Part shown: piece after piece, positions 8,672 through 17,167 of the stretch
Numbering within the stretch: position 1 is the stretch's first letter
Layout of the letters: each line of letters starts with the position of its first letter
NCBI RefSeq assembly: GCF_044359855.1
Contig: NZ_CP132291.1
Coordinates: 744,001 to 808,000 of the forward strand
Direction of reading: 5' to 3'
From: Rummeliibacillus pycnus_A
Lineage (GTDB): Bacteria; Bacillota; Bacilli; Bacillales_A; Planococcaceae
DNA: 64,000 nt
Notes under the pieces: model-generated
Databases searched by the model: none
Told to the model about the DNA's origin: nothing
Seen by the model: the letters and a program-made list of their open reading frames with translations, nothing else
Translations under genes and position numbers: made by a program

Positions 8672-8767
8672 TTAAAAACTCGCTACAAAGAGTTTTTTTG
8701 TGTAAAACTCAAAGGCTTCATCATAATCTTGAACAACCAAAGCAATATGTATAACAGATTGAATCAT
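8672..8767 (-). pseudogene. N-terminal fragment of a glyoxalase/VOC protein
   Basis: ATG at 8767 with AAAGG upstream encodes 31 aa beginning MIQSVIHIALVVQDYDEAFE. This is the start of a typical VOC fold, with the metal-binding His seven residues in. It stops after the first strand-helix unit, at FYTKKLFVASF. Full-length relatives have about 125-130 aa, so three quarters of the gene is missing. Bases 8768-8910 hold nothing recognisable. Confidence 0.5.
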
Positions 8768-8910
8768 TTTATTAACCTTTCTTTCTTGGTAAAACATAAA
8801 GCCTTACACCACAATTTAATATAATGGTACTCTTTACAGAGTTTTTTAGATAAATTATAACATTAAAACTGACTTATCTAACTATTCATTTATTAAATTT
8901 TCTTATTTCA

Positions 8911-9048
8911 CTAAACTTCCCCGTTAGCTTAAGTAGATTTCTTCACAAACTTCACAGAACAATTAAAAATGTAACTTAACAATCTGGTCGTTTTTATGTA
9001 AAAAAGCGTAGATACTTTACTTTGGAAACACGCCTGATTGTTGAATAA
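8911..9048. repeat. interspersed repeat (family A), long copy
   Basis: Begins with the left module CCCCGTTAGCTTAAGTAGA then TTTCTTCACAAACTTCACAG, continues with AACAATCTGGTCG, a hairpin with AAAAAGCGTAG and ACTTTGGAAACACGCC, and closes with TGATTGTTGAATAAC, which is the inverse of AACAATC. A hairpin with arms TTTTTCTAGCAA and TTGCTAGAAAAA lies just downstream at about 9108-9155, possibly a terminator for the hydrolase gene. Confidence 0.6.
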
Positions 9049-9199
9049 CTTTATCCATATATTATACGGTTCACCGAGGAGCATCTAAGCACAAGATACT
9101 TTTTCATTTTTCTAGCAAAAGGATGACAATTATTCTCAGATTCTTGCTAGAAAAATGATAAGTAATAGCTGATAAAACAAAAAGGATCAGACCTTAACC

Positions 9200-9835
9200 C
9201 TATAACGGGGAATATCCGAGCCTACTAAAAGCTAATGCCATTTGATAGTATCCTCTTCCATTAGGATGAACTCCTCCTGATGATAATAAAACTTTTTCAT
9301 TCCCCTTAAATACACTATAGATATCAGCTACTTTAACATTCAATTCCCGACCAAAACTGTTAATCAATGAATTAAACGCTCTAATCGCCGCATCTGCTAT
9401 GGGAATATCGGTAAATGGATTGTATAAATTCATTAACCGTAAAATATATTTATCTTGTTTGTCTAGATGGTGAATTTTTTCTAATATTTTTGAGATGTTA
9501 TTCCCTGATTGTTTAATAGCATGAGATATACTTTCTTCGTTTTTATTTATTAAAAATTTTTTAGCAGCGTTTATTAAATCATCCCCTCCAGCTGTTATAG
9601 TAATGATATTTGCACAATTTACAGCTTCCTTAACAGTCGGGGCATTTAGCATAGTTAATACATCCTCTGTTGTAGCTCCTGACCTTGCATATTTTTGATA
9701 AGAAATAGGCTTTTTTAAAATTTGCTGGCTTAGACATCTGTAATGTTCAACAAAGCCAGGGTCCATAAACGGAACACCGATACCCACAGTAAGGGAATCG
9801 CCTATCGCAAGATAACGTAAATGATTGAAATTCAT
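9200..9835 (-). CDS. SGNH/GDSL hydrolase family protein
   Basis: 211 aa, lipase/esterase-like SGNH fold. Block I is YLAIGDSLTVG with the nucleophile Ser17, and block V is GGVHPNGRGY with the catalytic His. Block III reads TAGGDDL where the family has GGND, so the usual oxyanion-hole Asn is Asp. This may lower or alter activity. No signal peptide is seen, so the protein is probably cytoplasmic. The start is ATG with GAGGTG. It appears to be monocistronic. Confidence 0.8.
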   Translation of the reverse strand: MNFNHLRYLAIGDSLTVGIGVPFMDPGFVEHYRCLSQQILKKPISYQKYARSGATTEDVLTMLNAPTVKEAVNCANIITITAGGDDLINAAKKFLINKNEESISHAIKQSGNNISKILEKIHHLDKQDKYILRLMNLYNPFTDIPIADAAIRAFNSLINSFGRELNVKVADIYSVFKGNEKVLLSSGGVHPNGRGYYQMALAFSRLGYSPL

Positions 9836-10037
9836 ATTTCACCTCAACTAATGAGTTATATTCTTATAATATGCAGTTAAAGGCTTAAAGGAGAAACAGT
9901 AAAAAAGAATGAGCAAACGATGCCTAGACAAAGATAGCAATTGTCGTCACAAAGAATCAAAAAAAAAATTATAATTACTTCTTAACTAATTTGAGCTGTT
10001 TCAATATAGTTATTTAATTTTAATACCAAAATACATA

Positions 10038-10064
10038 TCCCCTGTTTAAATATAAAGAACAGGG
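10038..10064. terminator. hairpin of uncertain role
   Basis: CCCCTGTT pairs with AACAGGGG across an 11-base AT-rich loop. Neither strand has a good T-run, so termination is uncertain. Its neighbourhood resembles the setting of the 3186-3240 palindrome. Bases 9836-10037 are otherwise without genes. Confidence 0.35.
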
Positions 10065-10149
10065 GGAAAATAAAGTTGTTTAACTTTTTATGTGCCTTAG
10101 TTAATGCACTAAAAATATAACAATAAAGTCTTTTAAATCTAAATTTTTA

Positions 10150-10215
10150 TATTGGAAAGCGCCTGATTGTGGAAGATTGCTGTTGAAGTAATGACCCGTT
10201 ACTTCAACAACAACT
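10150..10215. repeat. interspersed repeat (family A), short copy
   Basis: TTGGAAAGCGCCTGATTGTG followed by GAAGATTGCTGTTGAAGTAA and the module TGACCCGTTACTTCAAC. Only the right half of the hairpin core is present. Confidence 0.5.
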
Positions 10216-10295
10216 CCTGAATATAAAAAATCTAACATCGTAACAATAATACACGAATATCCCTTACATATTTTACATAACGAATAACCCCATTC

Positions 10296-11015
10296 CTAAA
10301 TAGAATATTGTAAAGAAATTACTGTATTTTCATTTTGAATGCATCCGTTTGAAACCATTATTTTTCTCATTGGAATATTGTCAACTTGAGTCATTCCTAA
10401 ATAAGACTTAGCTTTAAATTCATATTTCAATCTGTATAATCCTATTGAATGTAAGTTCTTTCCCAATCCTGTCCCCAGAAAATTAGGATGAATGCCTATC
10501 CAAAAAATGCGTCCTTCATTTTCTGTATCTGGTTCTATATGGGGTAAAACTACACCAACAGGTTTATTGTTAACTAGATACACTGTAAACATTTCCTTTA
10601 CTTGTGACGGTAGTTCGGTCCTCATTCCAGTTAAAAACTTCTCTGCATCAATAAAACTTGTACCCATCACTTCGGATAAAAAAGAGATAGAGTTATTCTC
10701 AGAAAATGACCATACTTCATAATCTGGTATTGGAACATTTAATGGGCTCATTAAAGATCTCTTATATATAACCCTTTCACCAATAATTCCCATTCTAGTC
10801 CTAGTACAATTTAAGCTATCTAAAAGACTTTTAGGACACTCAAACCTAATTTTTTTCAGTCTACTACTTTGTAATTTATTTAAAAGTTCATTTATAAGCA
10901 CATCTATTTCAGAAGCAAGATGAAGTCTATCCTCTAAAATTTCTAAAATAATTACACTATCACTTTTTAGGTAATGTACGCCAACTCTTTGTAAATGTTG
11001 AAGCAGTTTTTCCAC
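10296..11015 (-). CDS. GNAT-family N-acetyltransferase
   Basis: 239 aa. The C-terminal half (about 110-239) carries the GNAT fold with the acetyl-CoA loop region WIGIHPNFLGTGLGKNLHSIGL. The N-terminal 100 residues are helical and not recognised. The start is GTG, because AGAGGTG lies seven bases upstream and no ATG is available nearby. The substrate is unknown. Confidence 0.75.
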   Translation of the reverse strand: MEKLLQHLQRVGVHYLKSDSVIILEILEDRLHLASEIDVLINELLNKLQSSRLKKIRFECPKSLLDSLNCTRTRMGIIGERVIYKRSLMSPLNVPIPDYEVWSFSENNSISFLSEVMGTSFIDAEKFLTGMRTELPSQVKEMFTVYLVNNKPVGVVLPHIEPDTENEGRIFWIGIHPNFLGTGLGKNLHSIGLYRLKYEFKAKSYLGMTQVDNIPMRKIMVSNGCIQNENTVISLQYSI

Positions 11016-11080
11016 GAGTTTTCACCTCTTTTCATTTATTAAATCCTTCATTTTCCATCAATTTTCTTCTTCAGCAATCA

Positions 11081-11246
11081 ATGCCAGTTAGTTTAAGTGA
11101 AAATCTTAACAATCTCTTCACCCTTACCAAATTTCTCTAAATGTCTTGTTCAACAATCTGGCCCTATAATGAACTTGAGCGCAATCTCTTTGTTCAAGGA
11201 TTGCGCCCGAAAATGGTAGAACTAAAATATGATCTCAAACTTAAAA
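11081..11246. repeat. interspersed repeat (family A), complete modular copy
   Basis: Left module ATGCCAGTTAGTTTAAGTG, then TTGTTCAACAATCTGGCCC, a hairpin with GAGCGCAATCTC and AGGATTGCGCCC arms, then the right module GGTAGAACTAAAATATGATC. This is one of the most complete copies and shows the order of the modules. Confidence 0.65.
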
Positions 11247-11252
11247 ACTGAA

Positions 11253-11546
11253 TTACATTTTTCCGCTGCTATATTTTTTTACTACAGTTGCCAAAACCGC
11301 AATAATAAAAACAATCGCACTATTCATCATTAAATAATATCCGACTTGCATGCCATAAAACATTGCAAAAGGATCACGAATAATAAATATTGCTAATGCG
11401 CCACCGATCACACCAAATAAAACTGCTAGTAGTAATATTGTAAAGGCTGAAAAATATAGATTTCTCTTTTTTATGTAGATTATAAACCCAATAATATTTG
11501 CAACAACGATAAAGAAGCCCATAAGTATTAAGAAAAAGCTAGCCAC
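11253..11546 (-). CDS. small membrane protein, three hydrophobic segments
   Basis: 97 aa with hydrophobic stretches at about 3-23, 34-58 and 70-90 and a basic C-terminus (VVKKYSSGKM), so a small inner-membrane protein. The start is GTG with GGGGGAG upstream. I do not recognise the family. It is flanked by hairpin repeats on both sides and stands alone. Confidence 0.6.
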   Translation of the reverse strand: MASFFLILMGFFIVVANIIGFIIYIKKRNLYFSAFTILLLAVLFGVIGGALAIFIIRDPFAMFYGMQVGYYLMMNSAIVFIIAVLATVVKKYSSGKM

Positions 11547-11609
11547 TTAACTCCCCCTTTTTAAGTAAATCTTTAGCTGTTTACAAATGAAAGTAATAAA
11601 AGTTGTGAA

Positions 11610-11692
11610 TTATTGTTATTAAACAATATGTTCATTTTATGTAAAAAACGTAGATCCTTTACTTTGGAAACGCGCCCGATTGTTGAAGATCT
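11610..11692. repeat. interspersed repeat (family A)
   Basis: AACAATATGTTCATTTTATG then AAAAAACGTAGATCC, TTTACTTTGGAAACGCGCCC, and GATTGTTGAAGATC. It has the same arrangement as the right half of 8911-9048, including the AACAAT / ATTGTT terminal inversion. Confidence 0.6.
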
Positions 11693-11775
11693 TAACTACT
11701 TTCTCTTGTTAAACTAACGCACCCATATAGTGCTATAAGAAAATAGGAGCTGCCTACTTATTAAATCTACACCAC

Positions 11776-11997
11776 TTATAAAGACTTTTTTAGTTTAGGT
11801 ACGCCTTTAATGGTTAAATAAATTAATGCGCCTGAAATTGTTATTGCTATAACTCCATTTAAAATAGTCGGTTTCCCTAATATCATTTCAAGTAATTGGT
11901 CATATGTTAGGATATTTAACCATTTAAATATTCCATTCATTATAAATAACCCGATTACAATACCAAATATGTAAAATAAATCGTATTTCTTTATCAC
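11776..11997 (-). CDS. small membrane protein, two hydrophobic segments
   Basis: 73 aa with hydrophobic segments at about 7-24 and 46-64, a short loop between them and a basic tail (GVPKLKKSL). The start is GTG with AAGGAG eight bases upstream. The family is not recognised. Confidence 0.55.
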   Translation of the reverse strand: MIKKYDLFYIFGIVIGLFIMNGIFKWLNILTYDQLLEMILGKPTILNGVIAITISGALIYLTIKGVPKLKKSL

Positions 11998-12090
11998 ACT
12001 TTCAACTCCTTAAAATGTAGTCCGTTACTTAAATGCTCCTCATATTTTATATACTTCTACAACCGTCTGAAAATACCTGCCTATTCCAAT

Positions 12091-12232
12091 AACCTGCCCT
12101 GTTACTTTAAGAACAAAGTTACACAAACTCACCTAAACTTTCACCTAGATATCTAGGTGTTATTCAACAATCTGACCCTTGAGTGAAAATAAGCGCTTAT
12201 CCTTATATTCAAGGATAGCGCCAGATTGCATA
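12091..12232. repeat. interspersed repeat (family A), complete left half
   Basis: Left module CTGCCCTGTTACTTTAAG, then the perfect small dyad CACCTAGATATCTAGGTG, then TTATTCAACAATCTGACCC and the hairpin AAGCGCTTATCC / AAGGATAGCGCC ending with AGATTGCA. The dyad recurs at 15000-15018. Bases 12233-12362 show no gene. Confidence 0.65.
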
Positions 12233-12362
12233 AGTCTGTAACGTAATTTAAATGGATACAGACAATATAATCGATGTTCAATGTAACAAAGTTGTTTATC
12301 ACTGTCAGAACAGGTTTGAATACCAAGCAGGCGAACGAAATCAATTCAAATTCCCATAATAT

Positions 12363-12800
12363 TTATTGGATTTTCTCCGCCAACTCTAAAATAATCCCTT
12401 CTGGCCCACGGACGTAGCATAACTTATAAGTATTTTCATAGTTTTGTATCTCACCAAAAAGTTCCGTACCTTTCTTTTTCAATTTGGCAACAACGGATTC
12501 AATATCTTCAACAGCAAATGCAATATGCTGGATACCCAAGGTATTTGCAAAAGTTTGCTGAATACCTTTTTCATCTGCCGGCGTATGGAATTTGACCAGC
12601 TCCAAAGTTGCCTGGCCGTCTGGCATCCCTAACCATACAACTGTCTCTCTAACGTCATTAAGACCAATTATCCGTTCCACCCAATCTCCTTTCACTTCTG
12701 TTTCCCCTAGCATTTCAAGTCCTAAATCGAGAAAAAACTCTTTAGCAGCAGAGAGATCATTTACGATTATACCTACATGATCTATTCTATGGATCTTCAT
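12363..12800 (-). CDS. VOC family protein (methylmalonyl-CoA epimerase/glyoxalase-like)
   Basis: 145 aa with two VOC modules. Metal ligands are placed as in the family: His in RIDHVGIIV, Glu in ATLELVKF, His in IQHIAFAV and Glu in GIILELAEK. The arrangement and length resemble methylmalonyl-CoA epimerases and fosfomycin/glyoxalase-like proteins, so the reaction remains open. The start is ATG after AAGGAGG. Confidence 0.78.
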   Translation of the reverse strand: MKIHRIDHVGIIVNDLSAAKEFFLDLGLEMLGETEVKGDWVERIIGLNDVRETVVWLGMPDGQATLELVKFHTPADEKGIQQTFANTLGIQHIAFAVEDIESVVAKLKKKGTELFGEIQNYENTYKLCYVRGPEGIILELAEKIQ

Positions 12801-12894
12801 ATCTTTACCTCCTTGCCCCTATTATTTTGCAATATTCTGCATTCTTGATAAGTTTGTTTGTAATTCTAATTCGCTAAAAAAGAAAATATCCTTT

Positions 12895-13030
12895 TTCAAC
12901 AATATGGCCCTAAACATTTATAAAAGTGCATGTCCCATTTAGGAAACTCGCCCAATTGTTGAAGATCATTTATTTAATCTTATTAAAGAAAAGCCACCAG
13001 TTATTTTAAGTGGAAAACTTCACAATCTAC
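12895..13030. repeat. interspersed repeat (family A)
   Basis: TTCAACAATATGGCCC and AACTCGCCCAATTGTTGAAG form the terminal inverted repeats around a short middle. They are followed by the left-type module CCACCAGTTATTTTAAGTG and CTTCACAATC of a second copy. Confidence 0.6.
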
Positions 13031-13050
13031 CATTGAATATAATTTTTCGT

Positions 13051-13620
13051 CTAACTCTTTTTAACTTTATCAAAGTCTTGCTTCAACAAAGAATACATAT
13101 ATAAATCATCAAATTTACCACATGTAAACTCATAATTCCTTAATAATCCTTCTTTAATAAAACCCAACTTTTCTACTAACTTTTGTGACGATAGATTAGG
13201 TGGCTCTATTAATGCTTCTATCCGTTGGAAATTCATATGTTGAAAGCCGTAGCTTAATATAGCTTCAACTGCCTCAGCAGCTATACCTTTTCCCCACTGC
13301 TCTTTACTCAATTCAAAGCCAATTTCAGTACGGAAGTGATGAGAAACAATGTTATGAAAACCGCAACTACCAATCACAACTCCTTGCTCTTTTAAAGTGA
13401 TTCCCCATCTTATACCTGTTTTGTTATTTTGTATTGATTGATACCAGGCAATCTCATCCAAGGCATCTTTTATTGATTTAAAAGGTTCTAATCCATAATT
13501 TTTCATTACTTCTTCATTAGACAGATACTTCAAGATGCTGTTCGCATCCTCTTTTGTAACTTTTCTTAATGTTAATCTTTTAGTCTCAAGTATGGGAAAT
13601 GTATCAGTATCCATGGTCAT
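13051..13620 (-). CDS. RimJ/RimL-type GNAT N-acetyltransferase
   Basis: 189 aa, GNAT_3 group that includes ribosomal-protein N-terminal acetyltransferases. It has the typical ETKRLTLRKVTKEDA start, the acetyl-CoA segment ELSKEQWGKGIAAEAV, and the end NLSSQKLVEKLGFIKEGLLRNY. The start is ATG with GAGGAGA; a second ATG two codons later is possible. The substrate may be an amino-terminal amine of a protein or an antibiotic and cannot be told. Confidence 0.83.
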   Translation of the reverse strand: MTMDTDTFPILETKRLTLRKVTKEDANSILKYLSNEEVMKNYGLEPFKSIKDALDEIAWYQSIQNNKTGIRWGITLKEQGVVIGSCGFHNIVSHHFRTEIGFELSKEQWGKGIAAEAVEAILSYGFQHMNFQRIEALIEPPNLSSQKLVEKLGFIKEGLLRNYEFTCGKFDDLYMYSLLKQDFDKVKKS

Positions 13621-13842
13621 AGCAATCTCTCCTCATTTTATATTACTTTTCTGCCTTATTAGTGAACAATATCCCACGGCTTCGAATGAATCCTTTATAC
13701 AAATTTAGTTAACGATTATGCAGTTAAATATAAATTGTTGATAAATCAATGTTTCAAGCTTCTGAAAAAGCTTGGCAGCTGCATAAGAAATCTGGATTAT
13801 CAGCCAATTTTCCATGGCTTTAAGTAAAGCCCCTCCAATCCT

Positions 13843-14688
13843 TTAACTGATAGAAAACCTGTTTAATTTTGCCTCAGTACCAAGCATGATAGTGTTAAGC
13901 TCATTCCCTCGGCTATCTTGTCCCCTTCTGAAATAAAGACTGCGTAAAAAATTCTTGCTGTTCACTCGAGCAATCACCTGACTGCGATTTCTCGGCAAAT
14001 TGCAGCATTGCGCTAAGCCGCTAATCCAATCCGCGATTTCTTGATGTGGAAGTAACTCTTTGTCAATCATCGTATCCACGATGTTGACCAACCGCTCATC
14101 ATCCTCATCGCTAAAAATGTGTCTACCATTATGAAGCATGCCAGAAATAGCGACAAGAACCTTACGCAGCATTGTGACGCTGCTCTCCTCACACTGTACC
14201 AGCTCAACAAAAACATCCGCACCGTGAGACGCGCTGTGAGCCCAGCCTCCTACTGAAAGGTAACCTCGCAGATCCTTCTCCTCTTTATAATAACGGAGCA
14301 TTGCATGCATTAATTGCTCAATTTCCGCTTGATTGAAAAATGGATTCTGTCTGTGACGTTGCACAATTAAAGCGATAGGTAAGGCAGAGAACGTCCTTGT
14401 AAAAACTGACTGATCATCCTCGCTGCCAATATTATAGAACAAATGGTTCTCATCAGTCAGAACAGTTAATAGGCTACGCAACTCCTCTCCACTGAACCTA
14501 TTCTCTTCCTTAATCCACATATAAAACATCGGATAAATCAGGTTATCCCGTAATTCTGGCTGAGGATCGCCAATATATTGAAGTAACAAAGGTAAGAAAT
14601 CTTGATGCTGCTCACCTTCGTGTAACTGATACTCATCCTTCTCAATTCTTTGTAAATCCAGCATCAATTTGGTCCTTGTACCACTCAT
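13843..14688 (-). CDS. DUF2785 domain-containing protein
   Basis: 281 aa matching the DUF2785 family, seen in the GYLSVGGWAHSASHGADVFVELV segment. It is helical, probably soluble, of unknown function. The start is ATG with GAGGGATGG upstream. The GC content is visibly higher than that of its neighbours, and the gene is bounded on the upstream side by repeat and IS DNA, which hints at transfer but does not prove it. Confidence 0.8.
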   Translation of the reverse strand: MSGTRTKLMLDLQRIEKDEYQLHEGEQHQDFLPLLLQYIGDPQPELRDNLIYPMFYMWIKEENRFSGEELRSLLTVLTDENHLFYNIGSEDDQSVFTRTFSALPIALIVQRHRQNPFFNQAEIEQLMHAMLRYYKEEKDLRGYLSVGGWAHSASHGADVFVELVQCEESSVTMLRKVLVAISGMLHNGRHIFSDEDDERLVNIVDTMIDKELLPHQEIADWISGLAQCCNLPRNRSQVIARVNSKNFLRSLYFRRGQDSRGNELNTIMLGTEAKLNRFSIS

Positions 14689-14723
14689 TTTCCCATCCCT
14701 CTCATCATTTGTTCACTCACCCA

Positions 14724-14804
14724 TCATCTAATTTCTTTTCCACAAATATTGAGCCCCAACCCTCTATCCACCAGCTCAAATAATGGCTTGTCTATTTTTT
14801 TCAA
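14724..14804 (-). CDS. possible 26-aa peptide upstream of the DUF2785 gene
   Basis: TTG at 14804 with AGGAGG eight bases upstream encodes MKKIDKPLFELVDRGLGL and ends with CGKEIR. It may be a small peptide, a leader of the DUF2785 gene or a gene remnant. No relative is recognised. Confidence 0.25.
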   Translation of the reverse strand: MKKIDKPLFELVDRGLGLNICGKEIR

Positions 14805-14944
14805 TTACAAATCCTCCTACTAAAAATTTGAGACCTTAGTTTACTATTCTGTCCATTTACTTTAATACGCTTGAAACAAGATGAAGTTCCAATTTTAAAT
14901 TAATTTTCCATTTCAAAATATCAAAAATCTATTTTTTATTATTG

Positions 14945-15066
14945 AACTAAACTGCCCCGTAACTTTAAATACAAAGTTTCACAAGCTCGTCTAAACTTTC
15001 ACCTAGATATCTAGGCGTTATTCAATAATTGACCCTTAAATGAAAAAAAGCGCTTTTCCTTTTTTC
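14945..15066. repeat. left half of a family A repeat split by the IS element
   Basis: Left module CTGCCCCGTAACTTTAAATA, the dyad CACCTAGATATCTAGGCG, TTATTCAATAATTGACCC and the left hairpin arm AAGCGCTTTTCC, ending in TTTC at the insertion site. The other half starts at 16520. Confidence 0.75.
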
Positions 15067-15120
15067 TGAACTGCACCCCAAATGTTAGACACGAATCTAA
15101 CACTTGGAGGTGCCTTTTTT

Positions 15121-15645
15121 ATGGCAAGAATTACTCTCGAACAAAAATTAGATGCGATTTTTCGTTATGAAAACGGAGAAGGAAGCCTTACTTCTATTGC
15201 TAAATCACTCAATTTAACTAATACTGAAACCCTTCATTTTTGGATTGAAAAATATCAATTTCATGGACCAGAATCTCTTAAAAAGAGCTATACACGTTAT
15301 ACTTTTGAAGATAAACTATACATACTCAATTATATGAACGAGAACGGGTTGTCTTCTTTAGAGACTGCAGTACAGTTTAATTTACCTACTCCAGGAACAA
15401 TTAGAAAATGGCGAATTAGTCTTGGAAATGAAAGTATAGACTCCCTAGTTCTTAAGAAAAAGGGGCATACAAAGTTGAAGAAAGATAACCAAAAAGAAGC
15501 TAAGAAACAGATCTTCGAAGAAGGTTCTATAGAGGCATTACAAGCAGAGAATGAACGTTTACGTATGGAGAATGCATTTCTAAAAAAGTTGAATGCCTTA
15601 GTTCAAGAAAAGGAAACATTAAAACGAAAGACAAGGCGCAAGTAG
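15121..15645 (+). CDS. IS3-family transposase OrfA
   Basis: 174 aa DNA-binding protein of the IS3/IS150 group with helix-turn-helix segments (EQKLDAIFRYENGEGSLTSI; FEDKLYILNYMNENG) and a C-terminal coiled coil (IEALQAENERLRMENAFLKK) for multimerisation. The ATG at 15121 has GGAGG 10 bases upstream; the frame opens earlier at 15082 inside the terminal repeat, without a site. Near its end the heptamer A AAA AAG (15582-15588) is in the correct phase for -1 slippage into orfB. Confidence 0.9.
   Translation: MARITLEQKLDAIFRYENGEGSLTSIAKSLNLTNTETLHFWIEKYQFHGPESLKKSYTRYTFEDKLYILNYMNENGLSSLETAVQFNLPTPGTIRKWRISLGNESIDSLVLKKKGHTKLKKDNQKEAKKQIFEEGSIEALQAENERLRMENAFLKKLNALVQEKETLKRKTRRK
15582..15588 (+). 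other. programmed -1 frameshift site
   Basis: A_AAA_AAG in the orfA reading phase. After slipping one base back the frame reads on without stop through GTT GAA TGC into orfB, giving an OrfAB fusion transposase. This is the standard way IS3-family elements make transposase. Confidence 0.8.
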
Positions 15646-15671
15646 TCTATGAACTAAGGAATCAATTTAGT

Positions 15672-16484
15672 GTGAAAGAGTTAAGAAAGCTAGCAGGAAT
15701 CAAACGTAGCACTTATTATTACTGGACAAGTCGCTTTGACCGACCTGATAAATATGCCGAAATGAAATCGATGATTTCTACTATATATCACGACCATAAG
15801 GGAAGATATGGTTATCGTCGAATAACGCTAGAATTACGTAATCAAGGCTTCCAGATCAATCATAAAACCGTTCAACGGCTTATGAAGGAATTGGGTTTAA
15901 AATCTCTTGTACGCTTGAAAAAATATCGTTCTTACAAAGGAAATGTAGGTAAAATCGCACCAAACATTCTTAAACGTGATTTCGTTGCGACAAAACCAAA
16001 TGAAAAGTGGGTAACGGACGTAACAGAATTTCATTTATTTGGTGAGAAATTATATCTTTCCCCTGTACTAGATTTATTTAATGGTGAGATTATCGCCTAT
16101 AATATTCAAAGCCGTCCTACATATGAACTTGTTTCAAACATGTTAGACAAAGCTTTTATTTGCTTATCCGAAGGAGATGCCCCTGTCTTACATTCGGATC
16201 AGGGGTGGCATTATCAAATGAAACAATACTCTTATGCATTAAAACAAAATGGTATTACCCAAAGTATGTCTCGTAAAGGTAACTGTTTAGATAATGCAGT
16301 AATTGAAAATTTCTTTGGACTATTAAAATCTGAATTATTATTTATACAAGAATTTGAGAATATGGTTCACTTCAAGCGTGAGCTTGAACTGTATATCGAA
16401 TACTACAACCACAAACGTATTAAAGGAAAATTAAAAGGATTGAGTCCGGTACAATACCGAATTCAATCCACTATAGCTGCTTAA
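15672..16484 (+). CDS. IS3-family transposase OrfB (integrase core)
   Basis: 270 aa from the GTG at 15672, although in vivo it is probably made mainly as part of the frameshifted OrfAB fusion. An N-terminal HTH_21-type region (YGYRRITLELRNQG) precedes an rve/DDE core with D116 (WVTDVTEF), D176 (LHSDQGWHYQ) and E212 (NAVIENFFGLLKSE). The D-E spacing is 35, as in IS3. All catalytic residues are present. Confidence 0.92.
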   Translation: MKELRKLAGIKRSTYYYWTSRFDRPDKYAEMKSMISTIYHDHKGRYGYRRITLELRNQGFQINHKTVQRLMKELGLKSLVRLKKYRSYKGNVGKIAPNILKRDFVATKPNEKWVTDVTEFHLFGEKLYLSPVLDLFNGEIIAYNIQSRPTYELVSNMLDKAFICLSEGDAPVLHSDQGWHYQMKQYSYALKQNGITQSMSRKGNCLDNAVIENFFGLLKSELLFIQEFENMVHFKRELELYIEYYNHKRIKGKLKGLSPVQYRIQSTIAA

Positions 16485-16519
16485 CTTAATATAATGTCTA
16501 ACTTTTTGGGGTCACTTCA

Positions 16520-16605
16520 TTTCAAGGATAGCGCCTTATAATGGAATAACTAAAATATAATTTCAATCATAAAATCACTTAATTCTTCTTTCACTAAAAC
16601 AGCCT
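16520..16605. repeat. right half of the family A repeat split by the IS element
   Basis: Starts with the target duplication TTTC and the right hairpin arm CAAGGATAGCGCC, then the right module GGAATAACTAAAATATAATT and CACTTAATTCTTCTTTCAC. Removing the IS and one TTTC restores a hairpin with arms AGCGCTTTTCCTT and AAGGATAGCGC. Confidence 0.75.
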
Positions 16606-16690
16606 TTTGTTGAGCAAGAAGATTTATTTCTTTTTACACTTTCACTTCTAATTTTCAACTTAGATCCTCTGTACAAGAAAAATTATAAAA

Positions 16691-17116
16691 TTAGTCGCCA
16701 AATGCAAATATTAATTCCATTTCACAAACTATTTCTCCCTCAACAGTTGCAATGCCTTTACCTTTTCCAATAGGACCTTTTAATCGCGTGATTTCAACCT
16801 CAAGACGGAGTTGGTCTCCAGGTTTTACTTGACGCCTAAAACGGCATTTATCTATTCCAGCTAAAAGCCCTAATCGTCCATGATTTCCTTCCTTTGTTAA
16901 CATCACGACTGCGCTAACTTGGGCTAATGCTTCTACAATTAGTACGCCTGGCATTACTGGATAATCGGGAAAGTGTCCATTAAAAAAATCCTCATTTGCT
17001 GTCACATTTTTAATACCAACTGCTCTTTTTCCCACCTCTAATTCCAGAATTCTATCTACTAAAAGAAAAGGATAACGATGTTTAATAATTTCTTTAATTT
17101 TTTGAGTATCAAACAA
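16691..17116 (-). CDS. fabZ: 3-hydroxyacyl-ACP dehydratase FabZ
   Basis: 141 aa, the length of B. subtilis FabZ. It dehydrates (3R)-hydroxyacyl-ACP in the fatty-acid elongation cycle. The hot-dog fold motifs are clear: the catalytic His in KHRYPFLLVDRI, NGHFPDYPVMPGVL, and the Glu in VEALAQ. The start is taken as TTG at 17116 because GGAGG (about 17121-17126) sits just upstream of it; an in-frame ATG at 17131 overlaps that site. It lies 51 bases downstream of fabH in the same direction and is probably in the same FapR-controlled operon. Confidence 0.9.
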   Translation of the reverse strand: MFDTQKIKEIIKHRYPFLLVDRILELEVGKRAVGIKNVTANEDFFNGHFPDYPVMPGVLIVEALAQVSAVVMLTKEGNHGRLGLLAGIDKCRFRRQVKPGDQLRLEVEITRLKGPIGKGKGIATVEGEIVCEMELIFAFGD

Positions 17117-17167
17117 CTTTAAAACCTCCATTGTGTCATCATTATTTTAGGTAATAGTCAAAAGGCT

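Larger units (their letters stand above)
15067..16519 (+). mobile_element. intact IS3-family insertion sequence (IS150-like), 1453 bp
   Basis: The element has imperfect terminal inverted repeats of about 24 bases: TGAACTGCACCCCAAATG at the left, and TGAAGTGACCCCAAAAAG when the right end is read inwards. A 4-base direct repeat TTTC lies at 15063-15066 and 16520-16523. It encodes orfA and orfB in the -1 frame arrangement with a slippery heptamer, DDE residues intact, and no stop in the fused frame, so it looks competent. It interrupts a family A hairpin repeat exactly between its two arms. Confidence 0.93.

Noticed and set aside
10038..10064. Riboswitch-like leader of the hydrolase region
   Set aside because: Only a simple hairpin without conserved aptamer elements and not upstream of a gene on the correct strand.
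12153..12344. 63-codon minus-strand ORF
   Set aside because: Runs through a family A repeat and has neither start signal nor protein-like composition.
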